NCBI RefSeq assembly: GCF_016863255.1
Contig: NZ_BOON01000034.1
Coordinates: 1-64,000, forward strand
Length of the DNA: 64,000 nucleotides
Direction of reading: 5' to 3'
Source of the DNA: Planosporangium mesophilum
GTDB lineage: Bacteria; Actinomycetota; Actinomycetes; Mycobacteriales; Micromonosporaceae
This document shows, piece after piece, positions 39,550 through 48,675 of this stretch (its first letter is position 1; each line of letters starts with the position of its first letter). A program made the position numbers and the translations under genes. The notes beneath the pieces were generated by a model, which saw nothing but the letters and a program-made list of their open reading frames with translations, was not told the DNA's origin and searched no databases.

Positions 39550-40326
39550 TCATTTCGAGCGCTCGGTCCTCATCGGTGACGTCGCGATCTGGCCGTGCTG
39601 GCAGACGTCGTCCACACTCGCCTTGACGGTGAGCTGCGTCGTCTCGTCCGGCGGCGTCACGACCAGGCCGACCGCCGCCGGCTGGCACGGAAAGGCCTCG
39701 TCGTCGGCGGGGACATGGGCGTAGTGGATCGTCGCCCACGCGGTCTGGCCAGGCGCCAGCGTGATGAGCGTGGGCTCGGCCTGGTCGCGACTGACCTTGG
39801 TGGGCAGCCACTTGCCGGACGAGTCCACGAGCGCCATGCCCGGGAAGCCGTAGATCCGGCACGGGTGGGACGCGCGGTTGGTCAGGCCGAGGTCGAGGTA
39901 GACCGAGCCGGCGGCCACCCCGCCCGCGGACTCGTCGAGCTGTCCCGCCAGATCACCGGTGTGGCACCGCCGCGGCTGCCCGGAGCCGGTGTCCTCCGCC
40001 CTCGCCGCCGGGGCCCCCGGGGTGGCCGGGGTGCCCGACCCGGCTTCGGCCGGGGCCGGCGCGGCCACCGTCGACGGATCCGACGCCGTGTTGCCGGCGC
40101 CGACGGAGGCGGGCGGCGGGCCGCCGGACCCGGCGAGCCGCACGCCGAGCCAGGTACCACCCACCGCGAGCAGCGCGATCGTGAAGACTCCCGCCGCCGC
40201 GGCGCGCACCCGTCGCCGATGGCGTACCGTCCCGCGCACCGCCTCGGCACCGGCGGGTGCGGCCGAGGCCGAGGCCTCCTCCTCCACCTCGTGGAACAGT
40301 CGGCCCAGTTCATCGTCCTGATTCAC
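39550..40326 (-). CDS. Single-pass membrane protein with DUF4232 domain, partner of the sigma factor
   Basis: This 258-residue protein has a short cytoplasmic N-terminus of about 46 residues (acidic, MNQDDELGRLFHEVEE), one membrane helix (near residues 47-66), a Pro/Ala/Gly linker, and an exported DUF4232 domain with CRIYGFPGMALVD and four Cys. This layout is like membrane anti-sigma factors, and the gene overlaps the sigma factor gene by four bases (GTGA). A role in controlling the sigma factor is inferred from that. The extracytoplasmic ligand is unknown. Confidence 0.72.
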   Translation of the reverse strand: MNQDDELGRLFHEVEEEASASAAPAGAEAVRGTVRHRRRVRAAAAGVFTIALLAVGGTWLGVRLAGSGGPPPASVGAGNTASDPSTVAAPAPAEAGSGTPATPGAPAARAEDTGSGQPRRCHTGDLAGQLDESAGGVAAGSVYLDLGLTNRASHPCRIYGFPGMALVDSSGKWLPTKVSRDQAEPTLITLAPGQTAWATIHYAHVPADDEAFPCQPAAVGLVVTPPDETTQLTVKASVDDVCQHGQIATSPMRTERSK

Positions 40327-40799
40327 CGTGACACCTCCTCTGCTAGCTGCGTCATCAACGTGGTACGACCGCGGTGCAGCCACGACCGCACGGTGCTCTC
40401 CGCGGCGCCGCACTCCTGCGCCAACTCCGCCGTGGTCAGTCCGGCGAGGTAGTGCAGGATCAAGGCCCGCCGCTGCGCGACCGGTAACCGGGCCAGCGCC
40501 GCGACCAGCGCGACCCGGTCGACGCTCGGTCCCTCGGCGTACTCGGGCCGCTGGCCGGCGAGGAATCTGGCCGCCGTCCGCATCCGGCGCCACCGGCTCA
40601 TCGCCAGGTTCCACGACACCCGTCGCACCCAGGCCAGCGGGTCTTCATACTCGGCTAGCCGCGGCCAGCGCGACCACGCGCGGCAGAACGCCTCCTGCAC
40701 GATGTCCTGCGCCTCGGCCAGGTCGCCGGTCGAGGCGTACAACTGCGCGGTGAGCGCGCGGACGTGCGCGGCGTAGAACCCGTCGAAGTCCTCGGTCAT
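40323..40799 (-). CDS. ECF sigma factor (SigE family)
   Basis: This 158-residue sigma factor has region 2 (YAAHVRALTAQLYASTGDLAEAQDIVQEAFCRAWSRW split over residues 8-45) and region 4 (ALARLPVAQRRALILHYLAG, then a helix-turn-helix TTAELAQECGAAESTVRSWL). Its size and motifs match the actinobacterial SigE50-like group. The coupled DUF4232 gene probably encodes its membrane partner. The ATG at 40797-40799 is chosen because it begins region 2 at the usual distance. Its targets cannot be known here, but its location between the polysaccharide genes suggests one. Confidence 0.88.
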   Translation of the reverse strand: MTEDFDGFYAAHVRALTAQLYASTGDLAEAQDIVQEAFCRAWSRWPRLAEYEDPLAWVRRVSWNLAMSRWRRMRTAARFLAGQRPEYAEGPSVDRVALVAALARLPVAQRRALILHYLAGLTTAELAQECGAAESTVRSWLHRGRTTLMTQLAEEVSR

Positions 40800-40911
40800 G
40801 GCTGCCTCCCCCGCCGTCCTCCCCGAGAAGAACACGCGTGGGCGGGTCTGTTCGTCGCACCGGGCCGATGCCCGATTTCGCGGTATACGCGACAGATGGA
40901 CGGAGGACGAT

Positions 40912-40952
40912 CGCCGGTAGCGCCACCGGCGGACTTCCTGGCGCTACCGGCG
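40912..40952. terminator. Hairpin at the end of the WecG/TagA gene
   Basis: CGCCGGTAGCGCCA (40912-40925) and TGGCGCTACCGGCG (40939-40952) pair perfectly with a 13-base loop. The TAG of the glycosyltransferase gene (complement of 40944-40946) is inside the right arm. Confidence 0.65.
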
Positions 40953-41717
40953 GCGGACCGCCGCGCGGACGAGCAGGCCCATCGCGTACGGGGCGTCGTG
41001 GCGCAGGTACCGCTCCGCCAGCCGGCGGGGCTCGCGGGACAGCCGGTGTGCCCACTCCAGACCGGAGCGCTGCATCCACTCCGGAGCGCGGGCCCGGTCA
41101 CCGGCCAGGAAGTCGATCGCGCCGCCGCAGCCGAGCAGCCACGCGCCGGGCAGGTCGCCGCGCAGCCGGTCGGCCAGCCGTTCCTGCCTGGGACAGCCCA
41201 GTCCGATGTAGACCACGTCCGGCTTGGCCTCGACCAGCTCGCGGCAGACGGCGTCGAGCGTGGCGGGGTCCCGGTCGAACCCGTACCGGGGGCTGGCGTG
41301 GCCGGCGATGCGCAGCCCCGGGTACGCCCGGACGAGCGCCTTGGCCGCCCGGTGCGAGCCCTCCAGCCGGCCGAAGAAGGACGGCGCCCCGCCGAGCAGG
41401 TACAGCGACCGGCCGTCGGCCGCAAGGCCCGCGGCGATCGACCAGACCAGGCTCGCCCCGGCCACCCGCTCCGGTACCGGCGCGCGGGCCAGCCGGGACG
41501 CCCAGACCAGGGGCGCCCCGTCGGCGACCACCAGCTCGGCGGTGGCGAGCTGGCGGCGCAGGTCCTCGTCGCGCCGGGCCAGCCGCAGGATGTCGACGTT
41601 CGGCGTGGCGATCAGCCCGCCGCTGCCCCGATCGAGGCTGTCGCGCACGTACGCGACGACCTCGGCCTCGGTACGGCGGTCGATCCCGACGCCGTCGAGT
41701 ACGACCCGTTGGTCCAT
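40944..41717 (-). CDS. WecG/TagA/CpsF family glycosyltransferase
   Basis: This 257-residue GT26 glycosyltransferase has the conserved TPNVDIL near residue 38, ADGAPLVWASRL near 67 and YIGLGCPRQE near 165. Members move a sugar such as N-acetylmannosaminuronic acid or N-acetylmannosamine onto a lipid-linked sugar in enterobacterial common antigen and teichoic acid synthesis. The final segment GLLVRAAVRRR is basic. The ATG at 41715-41717 is chosen because it begins MDQRVVLDGVGIDRRTEAE, a family-typical start. It is divergent from the second sulfotransferase gene. Confidence 0.85.
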   Translation of the reverse strand: MDQRVVLDGVGIDRRTEAEVVAYVRDSLDRGSGGLIATPNVDILRLARRDEDLRRQLATAELVVADGAPLVWASRLARAPVPERVAGASLVWSIAAGLAADGRSLYLLGGAPSFFGRLEGSHRAAKALVRAYPGLRIAGHASPRYGFDRDPATLDAVCRELVEAKPDVVYIGLGCPRQERLADRLRGDLPGAWLLGCGGAIDFLAGDRARAPEWMQRSGLEWAHRLSREPRRLAERYLRHDAPYAMGLLVRAAVRRR

Positions 41718-41774
41718 CTCGTCTCCACCCCGCGTACCCGTCGTTATACCTACAGAACGAGATAAGGGGTGCAA
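41718..41774. promoter_or_regulatory. Divergent promoter region of the WecG/TagA gene and the second sulfotransferase
   Basis: Fifty-seven bases separate the two start codons. AAGGGG at 41763-41769 is the ribosome-binding site of the rightward gene. TATACC at 41746-41751 is AT-rich and may be a -10 box, but no clear -35 is visible. Confidence 0.3.
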
Positions 41775-42701
41775 GTGGTACGCGTTCTTTTCCTGGGTGG
41801 CCTCGGTCGTAGCGGCACCACGCTGCTCGAACGCCTGCTGGGTGAGCTTCCCGGCGTCTGTCCGCTCGGCGAGGTCGTACACCTCTGGGACCGCGACATC
41901 CGCGACGGCGAGCGGTGTGGCTGCGACAAGCCGTTCCACGACTGCACCTTCTGGCGCGGCGTCGGCGAGGAGGCGTTCGGCGGCTGGCACAACGTGGACG
42001 TCGACCGGATCCTCGCGCTGCGCCGATCGGTCGAGCGCACCCGGCACGTCCCGCGACTGGCGGCCGGCGCCGTCACCTGCGACCTCGTCGAGTACGCCAA
42101 CTACTACGCGCGCCTGTACCGCGCCGCCGCCGAGATGTCCGGCGCCCGGGTGCTCGTCGACTCCTCCAAGCACGCCGCGCTCGCGTACTGCCTGCGCCAG
42201 GCGGCCGGCATCGACCTGCGCGTGGTGCACATGGTGCGGGACAGCCGGGGCGTGGCGTACTCCTGGACCAAGCGGGTGAGCCGGCCCGAGGCGGACGGGG
42301 CGTGCGAGATGACGCGCTACCGGCCGGGCCGCTCCGCCCTGCTCTGGAACGCCCACAACACCGCCTTCGGCCTGCTGGGCCGCTGCGGGGTACCGGTGCG
42401 GCGGGTCCGGTACGAGGAGCTGCTGGCCGACCCGCGCGGCACGGTCCGGGCGGTCGCTTCGTACGCGGGACTCGACGCCGAGGCCCTCGATCTGTCGTTC
42501 CTGCGCAGCGATCCGGACGGTACCGAGCACGCGGACCTGCGCTCCCGGCACAGCGCCGCCGGCAACCCGATGCGCTTCACCGTCGGCGCCGTACCGCTGC
42601 GGCACGATGAGGCGTGGCGCAACGAACTGCGCCCCCGCCAGCGCCGGCTGGTCGGGGCGCTGACCGCGCCGCTGCTGGGCGCGTACGGGTACCGGTCGTG
42701 A
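41775..42701 (+). CDS. Sulfotransferase (second of two)
   Basis: This 308-residue sulfotransferase has a PAPS-binding loop LGRSGTTLLERLLG near residue 10 and a 3'-phosphate motif VVHMVRDSRGVAYSW near residue 155. It is not closely similar to the first sulfotransferase: the motif context and length differ, so two different acceptor sites are likely. Eight Cys, four of them in GERCGCDKPFHDC, may bind metal. I chose the GTG at 41775 because AAGGGG lies five bases ahead. The gene overlaps the GT2 gene by four bases (GTGA). Confidence 0.87.
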   Translation: MVRVLFLGGLGRSGTTLLERLLGELPGVCPLGEVVHLWDRDIRDGERCGCDKPFHDCTFWRGVGEEAFGGWHNVDVDRILALRRSVERTRHVPRLAAGAVTCDLVEYANYYARLYRAAAEMSGARVLVDSSKHAALAYCLRQAAGIDLRVVHMVRDSRGVAYSWTKRVSRPEADGACEMTRYRPGRSALLWNAHNTAFGLLGRCGVPVRRVRYEELLADPRGTVRAVASYAGLDAEALDLSFLRSDPDGTEHADLRSRHSAAGNPMRFTVGAVPLRHDEAWRNELRPRQRRLVGALTAPLLGAYGYRS

Positions 42702-43609
42702 CCGGTGACTGGCCGTCGGTCGGCGTAGTGATTCCGACCCGCGACCGGCTCCAGCTCCTGCGGCGCGCCGTCGACGCGGTGCTCGCCCAGGACTACCCCG
42801 GCCCGCTGCGCGTCGTGGTCGTGTTCGACCAGTCCCCCGTTTCCGAGTTGGACCGGGCGGTCGAGGTGGTGGCGAACTCCCGTACCCCCGGCCTCGCCGG
42901 CGCCCGCAACACCGGCATCGCGGCGCTCGACACCGACCTGGTCGCCTTCTGCGACGACGACGACGTGTGGGCGCCGGGCAAGCTGACCCGGCAGGTCGAG
43001 GCCCTCACCGCCCGGCCCGGCGCCGAGTTCGCCACCTGCGCGATCGAGGTCGAGTACGGCGGCCGGGTCACCCCCCGACTGGCCGGCGCGTCCCTGGTGG
43101 GCGTGGACGACCTGGCGCGCTCGCGGATGGCGATGCTGCACGCGTCGACGTTCCTGGCCCGCCGGCGGTCGCTCGTGGACGTACCCGACGGGATCGGGCC
43201 GGTGGCCGAGGACGCGCCGGGCTCCCAGAACGAGGACTGGGACCTGCTGCTGCGGGCTGCCCGGCGGGCGCCGGTCGTGCACGTGGACGAGCCGCTGGTA
43301 CGGGTGCTGTGGGGTCGGACGTCGCAGTTCGCGTACGAGTACGCCACGAAGGTCTCGTCGCTGCGCTGGATGCTGGACCGCCACCCGGAGATCCGGGCCT
43401 GCCGGGCCGGCGCCGCCCGGGTGTACGGGCAGCTGGCCTGCTGGTCCGCCGCGACCGGGAACCGGCGCGACGCCTGGCACTGGACGCGTGCGGCGCTGCG
43501 CTCCAACTGGCGCGAACCGCGCGCCGCCATCGCCCTCGCCGCCGTCACCGGCGCGGTACGCGTCGAGCACGTCCTGGGTGTGCTGCACCAGCGCGGCCGG
43601 GGAATCTGA
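42698..43609 (+). CDS. Family 2 glycosyltransferase
   Basis: This 303-residue GT-A glycosyltransferase begins PSVGVVIPTRDRLQLLRRAV. The GT2 acidic metal site is FCDDDDVWAPGKL near residue 90, and the later ED (AEDAPGSQNEDWDLLLRAA) is like the catalytic region. It presumably transfers a sugar onto the lipid-linked repeat unit, acting in the cytoplasm. It is coupled to the second sulfotransferase gene, and two hairpins follow it before icd. Confidence 0.87.
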   Translation: MTGDWPSVGVVIPTRDRLQLLRRAVDAVLAQDYPGPLRVVVVFDQSPVSELDRAVEVVANSRTPGLAGARNTGIAALDTDLVAFCDDDDVWAPGKLTRQVEALTARPGAEFATCAIEVEYGGRVTPRLAGASLVGVDDLARSRMAMLHASTFLARRRSLVDVPDGIGPVAEDAPGSQNEDWDLLLRAARRAPVVHVDEPLVRVLWGRTSQFAYEYATKVSSLRWMLDRHPEIRACRAGAARVYGQLACWSAATGNRRDAWHWTRAALRSNWREPRAAIALAAVTGAVRVEHVLGVLHQRGRGI

Positions 43610-43713
43610 CGCCGAGGTTCGCGGGCGCCCTCCGCGGCCGGCTCCCCGCGTCCGGCTTCTCGCGCCGCCGCGGCCAGGAACGCCGTCCGGCGGACACGGT
43701 CCGGGACAATGGG

Positions 43714-43740
43714 GCGGGGCCCGGTTCAACCGGGCCCCGC
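43714..43740 (+). terminator. Perfect hairpin downstream of the GT2 gene
   Basis: GCGGGGCCCGGTT and its exact complement AACCGGGCCCCGC are separated by a single base. It has no T-run, but its strength and position after the last polysaccharide gene suggest a terminator. Confidence 0.6.
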
Positions 43741-43915
43741 CTGGAAGGGACGGCAGGCGATCACCAGAGCGGAGCGACCCGGACACACCGTGGCGCGAAC
43801 GCCGTGGCGGGGACCTGCCCGAGTCATCCGTATCGGCCGCGATTTGCATCGCGCCCACGTTGATTTAAACGACGTATCCGGCTATGCGGTGACGCGACCG
43901 TTCGCCCGATAAACG

Positions 43916-43954
43916 TCGGCCGATCTGCCGGGGAGTCCTCAGCAGATCGGCCGA
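43916..43954 (+). terminator. Second hairpin after the polysaccharide locus
   Basis: TCGGCCGATCTGC (43916-43928) and GCAGATCGGCCGA (43942-43954) pair perfectly with a 13-base loop. Confidence 0.55.
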
Positions 43955-43981
43955 TGTATATACCGCTCAAAAAGCGACGAA

Positions 43982-44013
43982 GCGCCTAGAAGGCACCAGC
44001 CGTCGCTAGGCGC
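43982..44013 (-). terminator. Terminator of icd
   Basis: The icd stop codon is inside the hairpin: GCGCCTAG (43982-43989) pairs with CTAGGCGC (44006-44013). On the minus strand a T-rich stretch CTTTTTGA follows about ten bases later, so this could be an intrinsic terminator. Confidence 0.65.
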
Positions 44014-45223
44014 CGAGCCTGCGCGCCAGGTTCTCGTCGAGCGCGTTCATGAACTCGTCGGTGGTCAGCCACGGCGCGTCACGCGAGATGAGCAGCGCCA
44101 GGTCCTTGGTCATCTGGCCGCCCTCGACGGTGTCGACGATGACCTGCTCCAGGGTGTCGGCGAACTCGGTGACCGCCGGGGTGCCGTCCAGCTTGCCGCG
44201 GTGCGCGAGACCCCGGGTCCAGGCGTAGATCGACGCGATCGGGTTGGTCGAGGTCTTCTCGCCCTTCTGCCACTGCCGGTAGTGCCGGGTGACCGTGCCG
44301 TGCGCCGCCTCGGCCTCGACGGTGCGGCCGTCGGGGGTCATGAGGACCGAGGTCATCAGGCCCAGCGAGCCGAAGCCCTGCGCGACGGTGTCGGACTGCA
44401 CGTCACCGTCGTAGTTCTTGGCGGCCCAGACGAAGCCACCCTCCCACTTCAGGGCGGCGGCGACCATGTCGTCGATGAGCCGGTGCTCGTACGTGATGCC
44501 GGCGGCCTTGAACTCCTCGGCGAACTCCGCCTCGAACACCTCGGCGAACAGGTCCTTGAAGCGACCGTCGTAGGCCTTGAGGATCGTGTTCTTCGTCGAC
44601 AGGTAGACCGGGTACTTGCGGGCCAGTCCGTACCGGAACGACGCCCGCGCGAAGTCGCGGATCGAGTCGTCGTAGTTGTACATCGCCATGCCGACGCCGC
44701 CGCCGGGGAACTTGGCGACCTCGAACTCCATGGGGGCGCTGCCGTCGTCCGGGGTGAAGGTGACGGTCATCGTGCCGGGGCCGGGCGCCACGAAGTCGGT
44801 TGCCTTGTACTGGTCACCGTGCGCGTGCCGGCCGATGATGATCGGCTTGGTCCAGCCGGGGACGAGCCGCGGCACGTTGGACATGATGATCGGCTCGCGG
44901 AACACGACGCCGCCGAGGATGTTACGGATCGTGCCGTTGGGCGACCGCCACATCTTCTTGAGGCCGAACTCCTCCACGCGCGCCTCGTCCGGCGTGATGG
45001 TGGCGCACTTGACGCCGACGCCGTGGCGCTTGATCGCGTTGGCCGCGTCGATCGTGACCTGGTCATCGGTCTGGTCGCGGTACTGGATCGACAGGTCGTA
45101 GTACTCGAGGTTGACGTCGAGGTACGGCAGGATCAGCTGGTCGCGGATCTGCTTCCAGATGATCCGGGTCATCTCGTCGCCGTCGAGCTCGACGACCGGG
45201 TTCTCAACCTTGATCTTCGCCAT
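44006..45223 (-). CDS. icd: Isocitrate dehydrogenase, NADP-dependent (homodimeric type)
   Basis: This 405-residue enzyme of the TCA cycle oxidises isocitrate to 2-oxoglutarate. Recognisable stretches are [13 protein letters not shown] near the N-terminus, [43 protein letters not shown] (substrate Ser-Asn-Arg region), [15 protein letters not shown] (catalytic Asp and metal ligand), YDGDVQSD and [14 protein letters not shown] (NADP site). It is the eukaryote-like dimeric form common in this phylum. The start is an ATG at 45221-45223. Confidence 0.95.
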   Translation of the reverse strand: MAKIKVENPVVELDGDEMTRIIWKQIRDQLILPYLDVNLEYYDLSIQYRDQTDDQVTIDAANAIKRHGVGVKCATITPDEARVEEFGLKKMWRSPNGTIRNILGGVVFREPIIMSNVPRLVPGWTKPIIIGRHAHGDQYKATDFVAPGPGTMTVTFTPDDGSAPMEFEVAKFPGGGVGMAMYNYDDSIRDFARASFRYGLARKYPVYLSTKNTILKAYDGRFKDLFAEVFEAEFAEEFKAAGITYEHRLIDDMVAAALKWEGGFVWAAKNYDGDVQSDTVAQGFGSLGLMTSVLMTPDGRTVEAEAAHGTVTRHYRQWQKGEKTSTNPIASIYAWTRGLAHRGKLDGTPAVTEFADTLEQVIVDTVEGGQMTKDLALLISRDAPWLTTDEFMNALDENLARRLGA

Positions 45224-45311
45224 CGGCTGGGGCGCTCCTCTCCGGAAAGCTAGCAGTACGAGCGTACTGGATTCATTGGGCGTCGACGCCCCGGGCGGTC
45301 CCATCTCACAG

Positions 45312-45353
45312 CCGACGGCCCCGGACGTGATGTCCAACGTCCGGGACCGTCGG
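45312..45353. repeat. Long hairpin in the divergent icd/serine hydrolase region
   Basis: CCGACGGCCCCGGACGT (45312-45328) pairs with ACGTCCGGGACCGTCGG (45337-45353) with one mismatch and an 8-base loop. It lies upstream of both genes, so neither gene's termination explains it. Confidence 0.6.
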
Positions 45354-45474
45354 TACGATCCGGCTCACAGGTTGACGACGTCCCCCGAGGCCACGACTTC
45401 GGGAAAATTGTGATGATCATGTCCAACCGCAGGGCCTGTGGCGGGTGCGCTCAACCGGTAGCGTGCCATCCGTC

Positions 45475-46428
45475 ATGCGTACCCGTCTCTGCGTTCTCGC
45501 CATCGCCACGCTGCTCGTGCTCGCGGCCTGCGGTCGTGGCGGGATGACGAGCACGCCCACCGGTGACTGGTCGCCGGCGCCGGAGGCCAGCCCGCTGGCC
45601 GCCTCGGTCCCGACCGCCCCGGCGGGCGCGGCCGATGCGGCCCCGAGCCCGTCCGCGGCCGCCTGCGGCGACGGCTGGGACTGCGCGCAGCGGGCCCGGT
45701 TCGAGGCCACCGCGGCGCACGTCCGCAACCGCGCCGGCCGGATGGGCGTCGTGATGCGTGACCGACAGACCGGCGCCGTCTGGCGTACCGGCGCGACGGG
45801 CGACCCGATGTGGACCGGCTCGACCATCAAGCTGGCGATCGCGACGACGCTGCTCGAACGCCATCGCGCCGGCAAGATCCAGCTGACCGACGCCGACCGT
45901 CAGGCAATGGCGGACATGCTCAAGAAGTCGTCCAACGACGCGACCGACAGCCTCTGGAACCGGTACGACGGGCCACAGATGCTCGACCGGTTCCGCACCG
46001 GGTACGGCATGACCTCGCTGGCCGTGGTGGCCGGGCGGGAGACGTACTGGCGCAACCTGCGCTGCACCGCCGACGACCTGGACCACCTGATGACGTACGT
46101 GCTGGGCAACCGCCTGCACGCCGACGACCGCGCGTACCTGGTCAACACGCTGCGCGGGGTGGCCGACAACCAGCACTGGGGCGTGTGGGCGGCGGGACCC
46201 CAGCTACGGCCGGGTAACAAGGACGGCTGGGCGGTCAAGCCGGATCCGGGCGGCGAGCACTGGATCACGCACACGGCGGGCTTCGCCGGACCGGCCGAAC
46301 GGTACGTGGTCGTGGTGACCTACAGTCTGCCGCCCGGCCGCACCCTCGAGGAGGGGGTACAGGCGGTCAGCGACGCCGTGGCGCTGCTGTTCGGCGGCCG
46401 TACCCCGGCGAAGGTCTCCCTCCCCTAG
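45475..46428 (+). CDS. Serine beta-lactamase-like hydrolase, lipoprotein
   Basis: This 317-residue exported protein has a lipoprotein signal with lipobox LAAC near residue 19, an Ala/Pro/Ser-rich linker, and a serine beta-lactamase/PBP-like catalytic domain. The motifs are STIK (SxxK, near residue 120), SSNDA (SxN-like, near 155) and NKDGW (KTG-like, near 245). The third motif is changed at one position (KDG), so the substrate may not be a classic beta-lactam. The family includes DD-peptidases and esterases. The ATG at 45475 begins the signal peptide. It converges on purH. Confidence 0.78.
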   Translation: MRTRLCVLAIATLLVLAACGRGGMTSTPTGDWSPAPEASPLAASVPTAPAGAADAAPSPSAAACGDGWDCAQRARFEATAAHVRNRAGRMGVVMRDRQTGAVWRTGATGDPMWTGSTIKLAIATTLLERHRAGKIQLTDADRQAMADMLKKSSNDATDSLWNRYDGPQMLDRFRTGYGMTSLAVVAGRETYWRNLRCTADDLDHLMTYVLGNRLHADDRAYLVNTLRGVADNQHWGVWAAGPQLRPGNKDGWAVKPDPGGEHWITHTAGFAGPAERYVVVVTYSLPPGRTLEEGVQAVSDAVALLFGGRTPAKVSLP

Positions 46429-46437
46429 CCGCCCGCC

Positions 46438-46479
46438 CGTGGACCGTTGTGCGGGCCACAGGTCGCACAACGGTCCACG
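46438..46479. terminator. 16-bp hairpin between the serine hydrolase and purH
   Basis: CGTGGACCGTTGTGCG (46438-46453) and CGCACAACGGTCCACG (46464-46479) pair perfectly with a 10-base loop. It lies ten bases after one stop and 14 before the other, so it can serve both convergent genes. Confidence 0.75.
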
Positions 46480-46492
46480 GTCGGGCGAGAAC

Positions 46493-48055
46493 CTAGTGGA
46501 AGAAGTGGCGGGTACCGGTCAGGTACATCGTCACGCCGGCCGCCTTCGCGGCGGCGATGACCTCCTCGTCCCGGATCGAGCCGCCGGGCTGCACGATCGC
46601 GCGCACGCCGGCCTCGATGAGGATCTGCGGGCCGTCTGCGAACGGGAAGAACGCGTCGCTCGCGGCGACCGAACCGGCCGCACGCTCCCCCGCCCGCGCC
46701 ACCGCCAGCCGCGCCGAGTCGACCCGGTTGACCTGGCCCATGCCGACCCCGACCGCGGCCCGGTCGGACGCGAGCAGGATCGCGTTGGACTTCACCGAAC
46801 GGACCGCTCGCCAGGCGAACACGAGGTCGGCCATGGTCGCATCGCCGGCGGCCTCCCCCGAGACCAGCCGCCAGTTGGCCGGGTCGTCGCCGGGCGCGTC
46901 GACGCGGTCCGCCATCTGTACCAGCAGTCCGCCGCTGACCTGGCGGAACTCGGCCGGCCAGGGCGCCCATTCCGGTGCACGGAGGATCCGCAGGTTCTTC
47001 TTGGCGCTGAGCACCTCGACCGCGCCGTCCTCATAGGAGGGCGCGACGATCACCTCGGTGAAGATCTCGGCTACCTGCTCCGCCATGGCCACGCTCACCG
47101 GCACGTTGGTGGCGATCACGCCGCCGAACGCGGAGACCGGGTCGCAGGCGTGCGCCTTGCGGTGCGCCTCGGCGACGTCGGCGCCGACCGCGATCCCACA
47201 CGGATTGGTGTGCTTGATGATCGCCACGCACGGGTCGGTGAAGTCGTGCACGGCCCGCCAGGCGGCGTCGCCGTCGACGTAGTTGTTGTAGGACATCTCC
47301 TTGCCGTGCAACTGCTCGGCCTGGGCCAGGCCGGGCGGCGAGTCGGGGTCGCTGTAGAGCGCGGCCGGCTGGTGCGGGTTCTCGCCGTACCGCAGGACGG
47401 CCGAGCGGCGCAACGCCATCCCGGTGAAGGCCGGCCAGCCATCACCGTCGTCCGGGTCCAGCACCGCCGAGGTCCACTGGGCGACCGCCACGTCGTACTC
47501 GGCGATGTCGGCGAACGCGCGGGCCGCGAGCCGCCGGCGCTGCGGCAGGGTGAAGCCGCCGGTACCCAGCGCCTCGACGACCGCCGGGTACGCCAGCGGG
47601 GTCGTCACCACCGCGACGCTCGCGTGGTTCTTGGCCGCCGCCCGGACCATCGCCGGGCCGCCGATGTCGATCTGCTCGATGCACTCGTCGACGGAGGCGC
47701 CGGACGCCACGGTCTCCCGGAACGGGTACAGGTTGCTCACCAGCAGGTCGAACGGCTCGATCCCGAGCTCGGCGAGCTGGGCGACGTGCGCGGGCAGTCG
47801 CAGGTCGGCCAGCAGCCCGGCGTGTACCCGCGGGTGCAGGGTCTTCACCCGCCCGTCGAGGCACTCCGGAAAACCGGTCAGCTCCTCGACGCGGGTCACC
47901 CGTACGCCGGCCTTCTCGATCTGGGAGGCCGTCGAGCCGGTCGACACGATCTCGACTCCCGCGTCCGACAGCGCGCGGGCCAACTCGTCCAGACCGGTCT
48001 TGTCGTAGACGCTGACCAGCGCCCGGCGGATGGGGCGGCGCGACTCTTCACTCAC
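46493..48055 (-). CDS. purH: Bifunctional AICAR transformylase/IMP cyclohydrolase
   Basis: This 520-residue enzyme performs the last two steps of purine synthesis, formylating AICAR and closing the ring to IMP. The N-terminal MGS-like domain has [16 protein letters not shown] and STGSTA. The AICAR-transformylase part includes [13 protein letters not shown] and [13 protein letters not shown] chose the GTG at 48053-48055 since it begins [15 protein letters not shown] and overlaps the purN stop by four bases (GTGA). Confidence 0.95.
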   Translation of the reverse strand: MSEESRRPIRRALVSVYDKTGLDELARALSDAGVEIVSTGSTASQIEKAGVRVTRVEELTGFPECLDGRVKTLHPRVHAGLLADLRLPAHVAQLAELGIEPFDLLVSNLYPFRETVASGASVDECIEQIDIGGPAMVRAAAKNHASVAVVTTPLAYPAVVEALGTGGFTLPQRRRLAARAFADIAEYDVAVAQWTSAVLDPDDGDGWPAFTGMALRRSAVLRYGENPHQPAALYSDPDSPPGLAQAEQLHGKEMSYNNYVDGDAAWRAVHDFTDPCVAIIKHTNPCGIAVGADVAEAHRKAHACDPVSAFGGVIATNVPVSVAMAEQVAEIFTEVIVAPSYEDGAVEVLSAKKNLRILRAPEWAPWPAEFRQVSGGLLVQMADRVDAPGDDPANWRLVSGEAAGDATMADLVFAWRAVRSVKSNAILLASDRAAVGVGMGQVNRVDSARLAVARAGERAAGSVAASDAFFPFADGPQILIEAGVRAIVQPGGSIRDEEVIAAAKAAGVTMYLTGTRHFFH

Positions 48056-48675
48056 GGGATCGTGACCTTTCTTTCGTTGACCGTCCAACCTTCACGAACC
48101 ATACGGCCCACACATGTGACCAACTGCCGCCGCTCGGCCTCTTTAATCCGCTCGGTGAGGGACTCCTCGGTGTCGTCGTCGAGTACCGGCACCGCGACCT
48201 GGGCGATGATCGGCCCGGTGTCGACCCCGGCGTCGACGAAGTGCAGCGTGGCGCCGGCGACCTTCACGCCGTACTCGAGCGCGTCGCGTGGCCCGTGGAT
48301 GCCCGGGAAGGCCGGTAGCAGCGCGTTGTGCGTGTTCACGTACCGCCCGCCGAACTCGGCGAGGAACATCGGCCCGACCAGCTTCAGGAATCCGGCGGAG
48401 ACGACGAGGTCGGGGGCGTACCGCGCGGACGCCTCGGTCAGGGCGGCGTCCCACTGCTCCCGGGTGTCGAAGTCCTTGACGCTGGTGACGAACGTCGGAA
48501 TGCCCCGCTCGGCGGCGAAGGCGAGGCCGGCGGCGCTGTCCCGGTCGGCACCGACGGCCACCACCTCGGCGCCGTACGCCGGGTCCGCGCAGGCCTCCAG
48601 GAGCTCCCGCAGATTGGTACCCGAGCCGGAAATGAGGACGAGCAGGCGAGCCAACCGGGTGGGCTGTTCGGTCAC
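48052..48675 (-). CDS. purN: Phosphoribosylglycinamide formyltransferase
   Basis: This 207-residue folate-dependent enzyme of purine synthesis has a phosphate loop [12 protein letters not shown] near residue 15. The His and Asp of the active site lie in [14 protein letters not shown] and [10 protein letters not shown]. The GTG at 48673-48675 is preferred over the ATG 15 bases earlier because GGGAGC precedes it. It is co-transcribed with purH through the 4-base overlap. Confidence 0.94.
   Translation of the reverse strand: MTEQPTRLARLLVLISGSGTNLRELLEACADPAYGAEVVAVGADRDSAAGLAFAAERGIPTFVTSVKDFDTREQWDAALTEASARYAPDLVVSAGFLKLVGPMFLAEFGGRYVNTHNALLPAFPGIHGPRDALEYGVKVAGATLHFVDAGVDTGPIIAQVAVPVLDDDTEESLTERIKEAERRQLVTCVGRMVREGWTVNERKVTIP

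Larger units (their letters stand above)
43610..44005. other. Intergenic region between the GT2 gene and icd
   Basis: This stretch of about 400 bases holds three hairpins (43714-43740, 43916-43954 and 43982-44013, listed separately) and no credible gene. The part from 43840 to 43910 is less GC-rich than the surroundings and has no recognisable RNA motif. Confidence 0.5.

Noticed and set aside
45475-46428. Acquired antibiotic-resistance beta-lactamase
   Set aside because: The third motif is KDG rather than KTG and there are no mobile-element marks nearby; the family includes many non-resistance hydrolases.
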